From contig NW_023998423.1 of NCBI RefSeq assembly GCF_014805625.2, positions 78,621 to 142,620 of the forward strand: 64,000 bases of DNA, written 5' to 3'. The notes under the pieces are model-generated. The model saw only the letters and a list, made by a program, of their open reading frames with translations, had not been told where the DNA came from and did no database searches. Source of the stretch: Glossina fuscipes. Its lineage: Eukaryota; Arthropoda; Insecta; Diptera; Glossinidae. Of this stretch, positions 9,215-22,060 are shown one piece after another. Position numbers and translations under genes: made by a program. Within the stretch, counting starts at the first letter, position 1. Every line of letters begins with the position of its first letter.

Positions 9215-12200
9215 TTAATGTATGCCTTCTAAGGGTGTATAAGTTTTGTATTGATATAAATCCGATCCACCATAACCATATAAAAGTTTTCCGCGCCCAT
9301 TTTCATCATAGTACGGGTAACGATATTTGGGTCTAGAATAAATAAAAGTTATAAAAATAGTATAAGAAATTTTTTTTTTAATTTACCTTTCAAAATATTG
9401 AAAATGTGGTGCTCTAGGTTGTACCGTGGCTTTGGTAAGACGTAAAAACCAAACAATTATTACAAGGATCTGAAATTTAATTTGCAAAGAATTTTAAAGT
9501 TAACAGTTTGATTTAACACTGATTTCGATAAGCTTTGCAAAGTTTTACTTTGAAAGTAAAACTCATTTTGAAAAGGCTCCGAAAATTGATTTTAAAGCTT
9601 AATAGAAATTAATAATTAAATCTATCGAAATAAGAATCGAGTCAATTTCGAAATTTACCGTGGGTAAGGTAGGGAAAGAATATTCGAGGGGGTACGATCA
9701 GCCCGTCCGGTAAGTAAGTTTCGCTAGTCCGTTTGTTCTTATATGAGTTAAAGCATATCTATTTCCTTTAGTTGTAACCGTCTGGAGAGTGTCCGTGCAG
9801 CAAAAATTTGAAAAACTCTGTATCTCCTCGTGCGTCCCTCTCTTGCAGTCTCCAATCCTCTAAAGTGGCGATTAAGTGTTGCTCTAAAATCAATAAAGGT
9901 CGTAGTTCGTTATTTAGACAGACAGATGGATATGCAGACTTATAGCGCTACATAAAAAAAGGCGAAGTATATTATGCATACTTATCGTATAACACATCAT
10001 TTAATATGTTTGTAGGGTGACATGTGAATATTACCATTATTCGCATATGATTTTGAAATCGTTCCAAGCTTCAAACGATATGTGTCTCAATTTCTTGACA
10101 TTCCGATCATTTGTTTGCACGCAGTTACAGATACTTTTGTTTTTGTGAAACATCGGAAAGATGTGTACAGCGTCGCTAAAACAACCGGAATTTATAAATT
10201 AATGCTCAGAATGTCTTGATATTTTGGAACCTAACATGCGAAGGCTAGCACTATCTAAAAATCATGAATTCGTCAATAAGTTTTAAGTCTTATTTCACTC
10301 TCTATAGATGAATAATCCATTTATCTATAGATACGGTAGATGGATGCATCATGTTCATTTGCAAGAGACGAGAAGGACCTAATTTTATGGTACGACATTC
10401 GAACATACGATATTCGATATTTTGTTAAAATGTTTTCACAATAAAACAATGGAAGAAAATTGGCCTACTCAATTTTAATGGGAGCCAGAGTTTATTTTTT
10501 TTAACGCCATTACAATGCACGGAAGTAAGCTTCAAGCATAAGGTAATGAAAGTATATAAATTCTTGGCCAGGTTCAAATTCAGAAGGCATCTAAGCATGT
10601 CTGCATATTCATTTGCCCTTATGCGCAACCGTGTCGTATCTGTGTTAAGCATTCTTATAATAGCGGAAACAAAGATATCGCCTACAACTTGCAAGAGAAT
10701 TTGAGAAAGATCCAGACTTTTGAATGAACACTCCTACAACGCGTCGATACGCCTATATAACAAAATCTGTGAACTCTGTTGCTTTCCATGTTGTTTGCTT
10801 GTTACTTATAAAGTACAGCGCATACACCATTTAAATTTCGACTTTTATTCTGAAAATAGAAAAAAATCACCCAATATTATAAAGTACGAAAATCATTTTT
10901 TTTAAATCTTTCTTAGGGTAACGATGATGGGTGTAAAAGATTCGATCACGGCAGAATTTAATTTTCTTACTTGCTTTAACTCAACCTATTCATAGAGATC
11001 AGACAATTTTTTGACATTAACCTCTTTTTTATCCAGAAAGGGGTTTAGAAATCGTAACTATTATTTTGTTAATCAACAAGTGAAAAGAAAAAACTGATTG
11101 ATTCCTTTCGTCAGATGGATTAGTTTGTTTAAGAACAGAAATAATTTATTTTATTTATTTATTTATATATTCCACTTATACAACAAAAACTCAACCGAAA
11201 ATTTTGACAGTCGAGTCCAATTGACTCTTAAAGTAAATCTTAAATTAATAATTATTAAAACTTAGTATAAGTACAATAAAACAAATAAGAATGAAAAAAA
11301 AGCAAAAAAAGAAAAAAAGCTTGTACACAACTAGCATAGAGCCATACCCACAACCGGTACAAGACCAAATTGCGATTGAACCCCCAAGCCATCGCAAACA
11401 TGCATAAGCTTGGCAACCGATAATAGTTAACAACAATTAATTTTCGACTCACCGTGACATTTTAAGATTAAGAGCTAGTTTAAGTACGACATAGGTAAAT
11501 AACGCGCATTTAAGCGATGTTGCTTTAATGGACTTTAAAGAGCCCGATAATGAGAATAAGTGATAGACATCATTTAGCTTCTTGCAAACAACTCTGAGCG
11601 GGTTAAACAGCTCAGAGCTAGAGAAGCGGTTGAGGACATTAAAGCTTATTTTACCAAGTAATGCAGGCGAGTCAATAGCACCATTTATTACTTTGATTAG
11701 GAAGGAAACGCCAAGAACAAATCTACGTTTTTCGAGAGACGGTAAGGACAAAAGAAACAACCTATTTTCATAAGGGGGAGGAGAGGCAATCGGATCCCAA
11801 CCAAAACTCCTAAGGGCAAACAGCAAGAATTGCTTTTGAACAGATTCAATTGAATCTACATAGCACCTATATGAAGGAGACCACACAACAGAGGCGTACT
11901 CAAGTATAGGTCTAACCAAACACATGTAAAGCCTTTTAGTAATGTAAGGATCATCAAGCAAGTAAGTTACGGTTAAGCAAATCAAACGCTTTGCCTAAAT
12001 CAGTGCAAGAGCCACTAGAAAAAGCCTTGATTTCGTAAAGCGTATTTATAAGGGATATAAATATTCATAACACCTAATATATGTTATGGCGGATATAAAT
12101 GGTTGGTATTTGTTTGTTATGTTGAACGCAGACCTATAAAGATTTGTTTGAGGAGTGTAGGAGTTTTTCATGCACACACCTTACACCACTTTGGGAACTG

Positions 12201-14093
12201 ACGCTTGAAGACAATTTTTGGTCACGAATTTAAACTCTCAAAATGTTTTTATACCCTTGCGGTAATTGCTTTTCATTTTATTACAAACGAAGTAAATATA
12301 ACTGAAAGATAACATCGTTACATAACATGTACTTCATATAGTAGCAACAAGAATATCTCAGGAGATGTAGTGGGCGTTTTCTAGTTGAGAAATTCTAACG
12401 CCAAACCGAAGTATGCCAACAAACTATTGTGGTAAACAGAATCAAATTAAAAGCAAAGCCTAAAAAAGTTCAAACTTAAGCTCAAGTCATACACACAGAA
12501 TGCAAAAATCTACAGTGTCGCAAACGGAAGCACATTAGGCGAGTACGTTTTCTTCGTTGCTTGTTGGTACTTCCCTCTTTTTTTTATTACTATTATTATT
12601 ATTATACCTTTTGCATACAAATCATGCGAAAACTCGTTTAATCCCTTATTTCATATGAATAGAGAATTTCAACATGTATTTTTTTGTTTTAGGTATTTGG
12701 AAAATTATTGATATAATTTTTTTTTCAATACTCCTTGTAATTTAATTTAACAAACAAGCAAAAAAAATCTATTATCATAAATGTAGCTGCTGATTTTTGG
12801 AGAAATCCTCAAAACTAACGTTTCACCACTAGCGCTCATATAGCCTTGGCTTTGGACTGATTTTTGGTAATTTACTGCGACTCGTTTTGTTTATGCTGCT
12901 GACTTTTACAATTACTCTCAATGGTAAACAAATACTGACGCTTACTTTCAGATGTTACCAAATTCAGACACTTACTCTCCGATGTTACTGAATTCAGACG
13001 CTTACTCTCAGATATTACTGAATTTATAGTCGTTTTTTCAATGCAACAGCTGGTAACAAATATAGACTGACTTTTTCAATTATTCTCAATTGTAAATAAG
13101 CATATGCAGACGGGTTGAGAGAGAGGGAGAAAGAGTGTCTGTGTGTGTGCGAGAGCGAGAGGAAGTGAGAGAAAGAGATAACACAATCCGCTAAATAAAT
13201 AATATTCAAGGTCAGCCTTTATTTCTTGGTCCATTAGACATTAGCAAACGTATAAATAAATATGCAGAAACACAGAAGGAGAGAGTAAAGTGCGTACATT
13301 AATACATATATATTCATACGCATATATTTTGTCAAACCCTAGCTCTTTCAAACCTAAATGTGTCGCACGTACGCATGTGTACTATATACATATATTTCGA
13401 AACTGTTATTTTGTTTTAATTTGTATTTTCTTTTACTTGTCCAGAATTAGCATTCAAAACATATAACCATCGTTATGCGAAAGTAAAGGTTTTGAAAATA
13501 ATTTTTTATGTGAAGAAAAAATATTTGTACAAAAGCTCCACAAAATTTTCCATAGACTTTTTATACGTCTGTATTGATGTCACGTTTGTCACACTTTTGC
13601 TTATGAAAAACAAAAAAAAGAGTAAAGTGATCTGCCATAAAGTAGTCCACCATAGAATACCCTATACCTATAGTATTTTGAAAGAGGTTATTTGAAAGTG
13701 GTCGAAAAGGTGGTCCAAGCCGAAGCATTTTTAATAGCGTTTGTCCTTGGTCTAAAACGCATGGTTATACCAAATTTGAACACATTATCACAAAAATTGC
13801 AATCTGAATGGTGACAAGACGGTTACATCGACTTAAGATGGATTATATCGATATAATAAAATATGGGTCTATCTCACGTTTTTCTGGGTATACATCCGCA
13901 CAAACTTAATATACCATTATACCAAAAATAAGGTAGGGTATAAAAAGCAGTGTTAATAGACGAGTAAATGCTTTTCAATTTTCTTTCATTTTCACAGAGA
14001 AATATGTTGTGTATTTATTTGAGTTCATTACGATTTTACACGATAATTACAGATAATTAGCAGGTCTCAATGTCTATGAGCAAAGATGAACAT

Positions 14094-14140
<47 letters not shown>

Positions 14141-14213
14141 TCAAACACTAAGCAAACGTAAACAAATTGGTATAAGCACTTACCGGTAATAGTATAAAAC
14201 CTAGTTTAATCAT
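9215..14213 (-). CDS. novel small secreted protein, 76 aa, three exons
   Basis: Exon 1 (14213-14184) encodes ten residues, MIKLGFILLP. A ~4.7-kb intron follows, then exon 2 (9469-9387), a 54-bp intron and exon 3 (9332-9215). All borders are GT-AG and the phases (0, then 2) fit. Joined, the N-terminus MIKLGFILLPILVIIVWFLR is a strong hydrophobic signal peptide or anchor. It is followed by LTKATVQPRAPHFQYFERPK and a Tyr/Gly-rich tail: YRYPYYDENGRGKLLYGYGG, ending YQYKTYTPLEGIH. The tail looks strongly constrained (clean frame, Tyr-Pro-Tyr-Tyr motif, short fixed C-terminus) and has no cysteines. I recognise no named family. A poly(A) signal (AATAAA, minus) lies at 9196-9191. The long first intron holds a jockey-type LINE fragment, a 30-bp minisatellite, a (CA)n tract and a dispersed repeat. 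Exon 1 is inferred from signal-peptide and phase fit, so it is less certain than exons 2-3. Confidence 0.7.
9660..11140. other. intronic sequence without recognised features
   Basis: Within the long first intron of the small secreted gene. A minus-strand open frame at 10694-10425 has no family resemblance, and I could not support it as coding. Otherwise I see only AT-rich sequence. Confidence 0.4.
11146..12040 (-). mobile_element. jockey-type LINE, internally deleted 3' copy (copy 1)
   Basis: On the minus strand, residues after the reverse transcriptase core are clear: LVRPILEYASVVWSPSYRCY, then VQKQFLLFALRSFGW, then NGAIDSPALLGKISFNVLNR, ending in an element tail of TAAATAAATAAA repeats (11146-11180 on the plus strand). 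At ~12000 the sequence SCTDLGKAFDLLNRNLL, an RT motif A with its catalytic Asp, is joined directly and out of frame to LDDPYITKRLY. The palm and thumb region between them is therefore deleted. Compared with copy 2 (42645-43625) it also lacks 39 bp (13 codons) near 11600. It is non-functional and sits in the first intron of the small secreted-protein gene in the same orientation as that gene. Confidence 0.85.
12937..13026. repeat. 30-bp minisatellite, three units
   Basis: Three tandem 30-bp units start at 12937, 12967 and 12997. They share gac(g/a)cttactct and gatgttactgaattca with a few substitutions each. A looser partial unit precedes them. The period is a multiple of three, but there is no sign of coding use. 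Confidence 0.85.
13693..13950 (+). repeat. dispersed repeat copy (plus), near full half-unit
   Basis: Shows the family's ordered blocks: 'ggtcgaaaaggtggtcc', 'tttgtccttggtctaaaac', 'ataccaaattt', a 'gggtctatctc' block, 'tacatccgcacaaacttaat', and the end 'ggtagggtataaaaa'. Confidence 0.75.
14096..14140. repeat. (CA)n microsatellite
   Basis: An almost uninterrupted run of about 20 CA dinucleotides with one CG interruption near the right end. It lies just downstream (on the minus strand) of the inferred first exon of the small secreted gene. Confidence 0.95.
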
Positions 14214-15340
14214 TTTGTTATTATTATTATTATTGTTTAAATTTATAAAATTTTTTTTTAATTTTTCGCGTCTTTATTGGCTGGTTTACTAACTTCCTTG
14301 TATAATTGTCACAAGCAATGTTACCGTCAGGCGTCGAAAAGTTTTACTTGTGCCTGGTTTAACGTTCGTTTTTGAACTGAAATTCAATTTGCTTGTCTGT
14401 CCGTCCACACATTCACAAATATTGCAACAATCGTTTCCCATTTGCTTAGCATTTGATTATATAAATGATGATTTAGTTTTATGCTCATGTCTTTCGATCT
14501 TTTTGCCTTTGAAACTGGTTGTTATGTTTTAGCGGAGCTTAAGAGAGAGCATGTAGAAAGTATCTTTATACGTAAACATTTTCATTAATTTGGTCTCTAT
14601 TTTTTTTTGGTAAACAACTTATAGGGATCCATGAAAGTCGTTTAAGAGAACAAATGATAAGAGAAAAAGCAATATTAGGAAAGAAAAGAGAAAGATAGAG
14701 AAAGTAAAAGGTAGATGCTTGTCTATTCTAAAAAAGTGTTAAAAAAGTGTTTAAAAATATTAAAAATTATTATTTGTGTTTAAAAATATTAAATATTATG
14801 CAGATATTTTTTTTCATTTTTAAATCAACTAAGGAATTAATTTGAACAATTATTGGCACGCCTAAAGGCAACCAATATGAAATGAAATGCATTTTTATTA
14901 CGGATTGGAACACATAAGTAAACCAAACGCGATTCGCGACATACTTAACCCGGTTTATACAACTTCTGTATTATTATTGAGTGAGAAACTTAAGTAATAT
15001 ATATGCGCTTTGAGTCAAGCTTAGAGCACTTTGCTAAAGCTATAAAATTTCCTTACTGTTTATTCTGTAAGAGTTCATAGTGTAATATAATCGTATCTAA
15101 GTGTTTAGTTAGAGTCACTTGGATTGAACGAATCTAAGCTTGTTTCTCCGCATGTCTGTTTTCTTGTATACAAACTTAAAAGCCGCGATTTACGAATTTG
15201 ATGCATTGACGTGTTTGACACAAGAAAGCAATTAAAAATATTTTGAAGTGAATCAGTTTTTCGACCACTTCTCATATAACGCCTTAATTTGTAAAGTCTA
15301 GTGCGGTACAATTACAGTATTTTTTTCTTGTTTCCTATCA
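14214..15340. other. intergenic, 5' flank of small secreted gene
   Basis: AT-rich sequence that should include the promoter of the minus-strand secreted gene starting at 14213. It contains an (ATT)n stretch at 14217-14235 and a diverged tandem pair 'gtgtttaaaaatattaa' near 14745-14800. No coding or RNA feature is supported. Confidence 0.4.
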
Positions 15341-15511
15341 ATACGGAGAAAATGCCGTACAAACAAGAAAGAATTATTGGATATATATGGACAAGACGTA
15401 TTAACAGAAAGCCAATGCCAAAACCAGTTTGCAAAATTTTGCTATGATAATTTTGATGTTGAAGACGCATCTTGTTCTGGAAGACCAGTTGAATTTCTGG
15501 GGTGAAGCATC
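15341..15511 (+). mobile_element. mariner transposase N-terminal fragment
   Basis: A frame from 15371 to a TGA at 15503-15505 reads ELLDIYGQDVLTESQCQNQF, then DNFDVEDASCSGRPVE. This is the helix-turn-helix and linker of a mariner-family transposase (family pattern: YGxDxLxExxCQxWF...GNFDxxDxxRSGRPxE). One base upstream a different frame carries AVQTR, indicating a frameshift. The catalytic DDD domain is absent and the sequence passes straight into a dispersed-repeat tail. A dead fragment. Confidence 0.8.
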
Positions 15512-15565
15512 CGCACAAACTTCATATACACTTATACAATAAGGATCGAAGGGATAAAAATTGTA
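15500..15565 (+). repeat. dispersed repeat tail
   Basis: 'catccgcacaaacttcatat' followed by 'cacttatacaataaggatcg' and a 'gggataaaaa' end matches the right end of the dispersed repeat family. It abuts the mariner fragment. Confidence 0.55.
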
Positions 15566-15579
15566 ATATGCCAAAAATT

Positions 15580-16290
15580 CTGCCTTTGAGTCCCTAGACA
15601 GGAACGAGAACTTTTGCGCAGAGTCAACAAATTTTTACACCCATCGTATATTCATTTTGTCAAACGTTAACGGGAGAATGTTTAGCACGGATAGGTTTTA
15701 AAAGAGAATGAGATAATGGCATGTTATAAAATTGAGTACGCGTGATCGACTTTATCAGTTTTTGTACAGGTACTAGAACATCGCCCGTAGAATATACGTT
15801 AAGATTTTTGTGGAATTTATCTGCTAGAGTTTACAAGTAATGAGCCAAAAGCCAATTATTTATTTCTTCCGAAAAATAAAGGTGTCCTCACGTTACAGTG
15901 CAGTCGTGTCGTTCGGCCGATTTTACCTATTTTCAATACCAACTCGCGTGCAAGAGCTTCCAATGTTTCTGCCGAATTTGAAATCTATAGCTTTTTTTTT
16001 GCGATCAGGAGGTGTTCAGAGGAGATATTAAACAGACGGACAGGCGGCAAGACGAACATGCTTAATTCGATTCAGAATTTGATGGTAATCAAGAATATAT
16101 ATACTTTGTGGGTTTTTTGAAGCTTCCTTCTGGGCGTTGCAAAGGTTTTGATAAACTGTCCACATCCCTGTGATTTTCGTGCGGAGATAAAAATGAATGT
16201 GGATTATTTTATGATAAATAAACATTAAGCGCCGTGATTAAGACGCTCTTTGTTTCGTTACATGACTTCTTTGAATGTTGTTAAATATAA
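15580..16290. other. unassigned sequence before the LINE
   Basis: No gene, repeat or RNA feature that I can support. Short open frames on both strands have no family resemblance. Confidence 0.35.
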
Positions 16291-16299
16291 CATTAAAAA

Positions 16300-19065
16300 A
16301 AAATAATATAATAAAAAGGCAAGAAAAGGAACAGTGCTATTTCCCGTCGCAGAATTTAACTCGTTTTATGTACATAATTAAACAGAGCCGTATCTCCAAC
16401 TCTTCTCATGGTGACGGTGTGGCAGTCCTTACAGCTAACAAACTTTCATTCTCTTACGCGTCTAATTTTGCAGTTGAAGCCCGTAGCTGCATCATTCACA
16501 CATCCTTTGGGGTGCTTTTAATCATAAATTGTTATATTCCACATAATTATAATATCTCTTTCAGGTCCAACACGTTCGCATTAGTGTGGTGATATAGTCA
16601 CTTTTCCAAATTAAGAGGCAAGCAAATTTTAGATTTTTTTGAAACCAACCAATTTAGTTTTAGCAGATAATGGTGATCCTACACATTTGGGTTCCGTCTC
16701 CTCGCTCGTAGATCTTTCGAACCGTAAACCTAATCCTAGTTCTTTGAGTACCTGAAGAACACTTAACGATATCTTAGGTAGTTCCCAATGTTTAATTAAA
16801 ATTGGTCTGCATTTGCATCCCCTGCTCCAAAGTATATTAAATCCTCTTTGCTTAACAATGTTATCCGTAACATATCAAATATCATCCAAACCAATGATTA
16901 TTTAAGTTGTTTTTTTTGAAAGACTCCCAAAGTTTTTCATTCCGAGTCAACGGCTTCTAAAAAATCATACCCTCCTAATCCTTAGTGGAGGGCCCCATCA
17001 CCAATCGAGCCGCTACCAAACATAGACTTGCCGTACATAAAGTGAAAGATCTCCTTCTAGAATAAATTTCAAAATTTTGGCCCTGTTTGAAAGGAATACA
17101 CATATACTCTCAGGCTACAAAAACGTAAAAGGTAGAAACAACTTTGTGGAAATATCAATAGCGGCATGTCAGTTTCAGATCTTTGGCGTACTGTAAAAAT
17201 GTTTAGAGATATCACTTCCTATCGTTATTCTATATCCACACACTTCACTAACGAGTTTTGTGACAAGCTGGCTGGATCTTCTGGTATCGAGACACGTCAT
17301 AATATTTTCTTAAAGGACGTATTTCTCGCTGAACTCTACAAAGCAATTAGTTCCTCAACAGACTCATCTCCAGACTTCGATGGTATTCATAACAGTCATC
17401 TCAAGAGTTTGAGCATCGAAAATAGATTAATTCTACCCAAGAAATTTAACATTCTAATTACCGGTTATGTGTTCTTTTCCTTATACGACTTCCCAAACTT
17501 CATTAGAATGATGTCTCGACTCTAAGCTTGCCCTCAGCAACTTTAAATTTGGTTTTAAACATTCCAGATCTGCTCAAGACAACATTGCCACTCTCAATCA
17601 ACTCAGCCTTTGCTAAGAACCACAATCTCATTGTCTGCTTTCTGGACATCTGCTTTCTTAACATCTTAAATTCTATTCTACTCTCTTTGAATGTCTCTAT
17701 CAAATACTGTAATTTACTGAATGATGTCTTTCTCTATAACAACATGTTAATTAACAACGATGATCTTGTTGTACAAAGGAGATCTTTCACAGGTGTTACT
17801 CAGGGATCTGCATTGATTTCTCTTTGTGTTAATTTATATATTAACAAAATTTTCTTTTCTGAGAACATCCCAATTTTGGGCTTTGCTGGCGATCTTGTCA
17901 CTTTTAGTTGCAACTCTCATCCAGATTTGTGTAGGAATACTTGACAATCTGCCTTCGGCGCCTCTTGAGTTAGTCCAACACACAATTTCAGTTAATAAGA
18001 GCAAATGCGTAGTCTTTAAAATGAAGAGAAGAGACCTTACGGTTATATGGTTCTACTATTCCGCCTTTTAGGCTTTGTTCTACACTCGAAACTTTCGCCT
18101 GCTGCTAACAGTGACAGTATTGCCAAACAATGTTTTCAACTCATTAACATACTCATAAACATTTTTGACTCATGTTCAATGATGAATCGAAGAGCGATTT
18201 TGTAGCCAGCGGCTTTTGGTTTGCAAATATTAATATTGAAGCTTATCAAATCACCCATGCAGCACTTTATTTTCGGCTGAATGTCTTGCGATCCTAAAAG
18301 CCATCCGCTTAGCGTTTACTGAGCTTCAAAAGAAATTCCTTATAGTGTCAGATAGTAAACTTGTCTTCTCAATCTGTCTTTGCAATCATTTCCGTCAGGT
18401 AAAAGTCATCCCTACATATTAGAAATTGAATCCTTACTTTATATCCTCAAGTCTGATACATTTTGGCTTCACTTTATTTGCGTGCTCAATCACATGGGCA
18501 TTTTTGCCAACATCACTGCAGATAAAATTGCATCTTCCACACCATCACGTTTTAATGAACGCGTCTGTTTTCTGCAGATTTGGAGGGAGTCGACAATAAG
18601 AATTTAGCTTTTTCTTGGCAACAGCCACGGAGTAATCCACTTTGTGGTAGTCACTTATACTCTTTATTTCTAAAAATAAAGTTCCTTGGTTTGTCAATTG
18701 CGGGCTCAGACATGGCATTATTTGCCTTATGAACAAGCTGATGTTTCATCACACGTAATGTAATGATAATCGACTCCAAATTAACATAGTGAATGGTCCT
18801 TTGTGTTCATGTGGGGTTTTATAACATCCTGATTATATCCTATTTGTCTGCCCGAATGTAGCCACTTCGCCATCCCACATATCACAAACTGTTTATATGT
18901 AATCTTCATGACGGCAGTATTTTTGATTCTTTGCGGTCTCACAACCGTTTGCGTTTACAGCCAAATTATGTACCTACTCTCTTTCACACTTTTTTGCTTT
19001 ATATCCTCCTCCTAGGCGGCGAACGAGCAGTATGCAAAATTTAATAAAAACTAAAAAACAAAAAT
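16300..19065 (+). mobile_element. decayed non-LTR retrotransposon with RNase H (I/LOA-like)
   Basis: Plus-strand reading frames, broken by many shifts, carry LINE domains in order. Endonuclease remnant at 16369-16600 (SSHGDGVAVLTANKLSF...INCYIPHNY). RT fingers at ~17166-17525 (SSPDFDGIHNSHLKSLS). RT palm at ~17528-17945 with GVTQGSALISLCVNLYINKI and the active-site box read as LGFAGDLV where FADD is expected. RNase H at ~18280-18540 (AILKAIRLAFTELQ, SDSKLV, then a VLNHMGIFANITADKIAS end). A CCHC-like C-terminus at ~18800-18860 (CSCGV, then HPDYILFVCP). The A-rich end at 19040-19065 is the likely 3' terminus. RNase H plus CCHC points to the I/LOA group rather than classic jockey. One catalytic Asp of the FADD box reads Gly, and frameshifts are numerous, so it is dead. 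Confidence 0.85.
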
Positions 19066-20675
19066 AACTTGGTGGACATATAACACGTAAAATTAACAGG
19101 ACGTTAATCGAATATAGTTTAATTATGCAATACAAAAAAATAATAAAATAAATATATAATAATTATTATATATCAAAATTAACAACAACTTTATTAAGGC
19201 TCAATCAAAGAACTTTGGGCCTTTCTTATTTATCTCAGCGAATTTTCGGTGTTGATTTGATGAATAGAAGAAGAAAAAGTCATTTGAATTAATGTGCAAT
19301 TTCTTAGCATTTGTTAGTTTAATTTTGTGAAAGTTTTGTGTTTTCTTTAAAACCCGAAAATTGAAATGAAAAAATTTATAGCTAGTTTCATTATTTTTGT
19401 GATACTAATAAATAACCACGTTTTAGTTAGCTGCGATACTCAAAATAACGCCCCACAGGCTAGAGTAGTTGGTGGTTATCGTCCAAAACTACATTCATTA
19501 GCAAAGTACGGAGCGCTATTTACTACATCATCAGGTTCTAGTAAGAAATAAGAAACTTTTGCTCCGGTGTTATAGTAGGGGAAGACGTTACTTTGACAGC
19601 AGCTTATTGTGTTGGTAACGTAACGTTGCAAAAAATTTATTATAATACTGTTACGAAAATCCCAAATTCAGTTAATTTCAGCTAAGTAATTTTCCGTAAT
19701 AATAAATTTCCTAAAGAAGGAAATGCAAATGCACATTCGCAGGCGCGTCATGCAGCTACAGGCCGATGAAAACGATTAACGGGGAAAACCGACAGGGATT
19801 AAGTATAAATACTATGAATTTGGGTACAGTAACATGCTTATAAAAATGTTTATAATTAGAATATTTGCGGGCAAGAACATAGCAGTTGAGAGCACGCCCA
19901 AAATAAATTGTGAATAATCCTACATTTAAGGAATATAATTGTAAATAAAAGAACTTTGAAGTGTCTTTCTCTTGAACAAAATATCCACGATCCAGTGATA
20001 CGGAATGTATCTTACAAAAGCGAATTTTATAACAATACGTTACATCATATATTTTCTGTTCATATTTTTATGCACTGTCGGTACTTTACGTCGTTTGGAG
20101 AGCACCAGATACCCGCAACAAATTGGTGAAACTTTTTAAAATAGATGAGTCGTTCGACGAAGGTAATCCAACGCACGATAACATTTCGAGATATAGCACT
20201 ATTACCCAGTCATCCGTCGCCACCGCTAGATTTTGCAGCTATTGAGTGAGCTGTATGCAGTAACCATTGCAAATATTACAAAAGTATTTCTACGAGCTTT
20301 TGTTAGGGCTCGCCGCGGATTGCACTAGAAATACCAATGTCACAGATAAGTTATTCCTGTAATTTGCTGGAATCATATTTCAAAAAGTGCGACGCGATAA
20401 AACGTCTTTTATACAACTTTTACCTTCTTACCGAATCCTTTTTTTACTTGGAAATACGTTCCTTACAAAAATGTGCAAAAAAAATCCAGTAAAAAAATAG
20501 ATGCGAAATATAATAAATGTGGGGCTATGTTCCACATCCGTAAAAAATCGTGTACAATTAAAAAACTTAAATATTTTCCCAGAAAAGCGTGCAAAAAGAG
20601 GCATTAACGTTAAATGTTACGTATTTACAAAACCAAGATAGTTCATTATTATTAAAAAACAAGAAAAAATTGAAA

Positions 20676-21140
20676 TTAGCGGGCATTGAAAATTCGGACC
20701 GTAAGTGCAACATACACAAATTTAAATTTAACTTCACGACTATTCATGGCCACTTGATAGAAAGTGTGCACGTTTATTACGTGATGGACCAAAAATGCTA
20801 TCATCGGCAGATTTGTCAAATATGCCTCGCACAACCGCCTGGTTCCAAATGAATTATTAACGTTCGCTTTTAACGGCGGTTCCTGGCTTTTTTTTGTTTT
20901 TAAGTCCGTTATTAACAGCTGTTTTTTTTGTTTCTGAATGTTCTCATACAATTCTTCGTATCGAGCTATGCAACACTTAAGATTACGTCGACAGTTTAAT
21001 GCACGCTCCATTTCAAATTCGGATAATCTCTGTAGTAGATAATAAAGTGAACAGAAATTTTCTTTCAGATTCTTGCTAGAGCAAACTATTCGCGTTCTCC
21101 AATTAACTCCAATAAAAAACTGTAATTTGGAATTAACCAC
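20676..21140 (-). pseudogene. coding-like minus-strand block, unrecognised
   Basis: A minus-strand frame of 154 codons is open. Its first half looks like real protein: after a possible acceptor (gctctag, near 21085) it reads SKNLKENFCSLYYLLQRLSE, then MERALNCRRNLKCCIARYEE, then LYENIQKQKKQLL, a charged helical pattern, and KTKKSQEPPLKANVNNSFGT. At ~20840 the protein-like reading moves one frame over (GIFDKSADDSIFGPSRNKRA, HFLSSGHE, then a stop). So either a frameshift has broken the gene or the assembly has an indel. I do not recognise the family. It lies between the two halves of the serine protease pseudogene, on the opposite strand, so it may be part of an insertion into it. Confidence 0.35.
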
Positions 21141-21824
21141 ATATACCTACAGCCATACACAGGAAATGAAGCTACTTAGAATTCTATTCGTTCTTGATCA
21201 TTTTTTCCCCGAAAGATAGACTTAACGAATTTCCCTTGAACTGAATGTAGTCCCACACCATTTGTTTGACGCAACTTCCTGGGATTATTTTTCAATTTGG
21301 TACCACTTTATGGAATTATTTTTCAGTTTCATTTCAGTTTGACACAACTTCCTCTGGTTTTAGCATATTAAGTTCGAGCAGATATATGCTAATTCATTAT
21401 ACCAGTGACTTGAACCAATTTAAGGTTTTCTTTCTATCTACTTTTCTACTGTTGTGGCTTCAAATATTAGCGCGATGGAGATCAATTCGGTCAATGGTTT
21501 GACTTAGAAATTTACTGTACTGAATATGTATTACATAGATATATTTCTCGTATCCCTTCTCTTGTAAGGACTTCCATAAGAAAAAAGGCTTTATATCGCA
21601 ACACGCTATAATTTCTGATATTTTATGACAACAATAAAAGAACAGTAAATCGTCTGATAAGAAAATTAACTTTACCATATTTGGACCGTAAGCATTTACA
21701 TTTAACATTACGTAGCTTATGACGCAGTAGTGTTGGTCCAGCTTGTTGGCAATAACGTTTAATTGGTTATATTTGTTATATAAGGATATATTAAGTTTGG
21801 ACGCATGTGTGCAACAGCTGAAAG

Positions 21825-22060
21825 AACTTGAGGTAGACCCACGTTGTTATGCTGATCGGATCAGAATCATTTTCTGAATCGATTTACGCTTGTCTGTCCG
21901 TCTTGTTTTTTGTATTTAACCTACTGGTCGGAATTTTTCGGATAGCTTGATGAAATATAGTGTAGTGATGTCTTTTTGCCCAAGGACGAACGCTGATAAA
22001 AATGATTCGGATCGGAACACTTTTTCAATCACTTCCCGTGTAGCACTTTATTTTGGAAGC
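21825..22060 (-). repeat. dispersed repeat copy (minus)
   Basis: Reverse-orientation copy with 'gtagacccacg', 'ggatcagaatcattttctga', 'cgcttgtctgtccgtcttg', 'gcccaaggacgaacgct' and 'gattcggatcggaacac' blocks in the family order. Confidence 0.75.

Noticed and set aside
11582..11773. 63-codon plus-strand open frame
   Set aside because: Antisense shadow of the jockey-type LINE C-terminal coding region.
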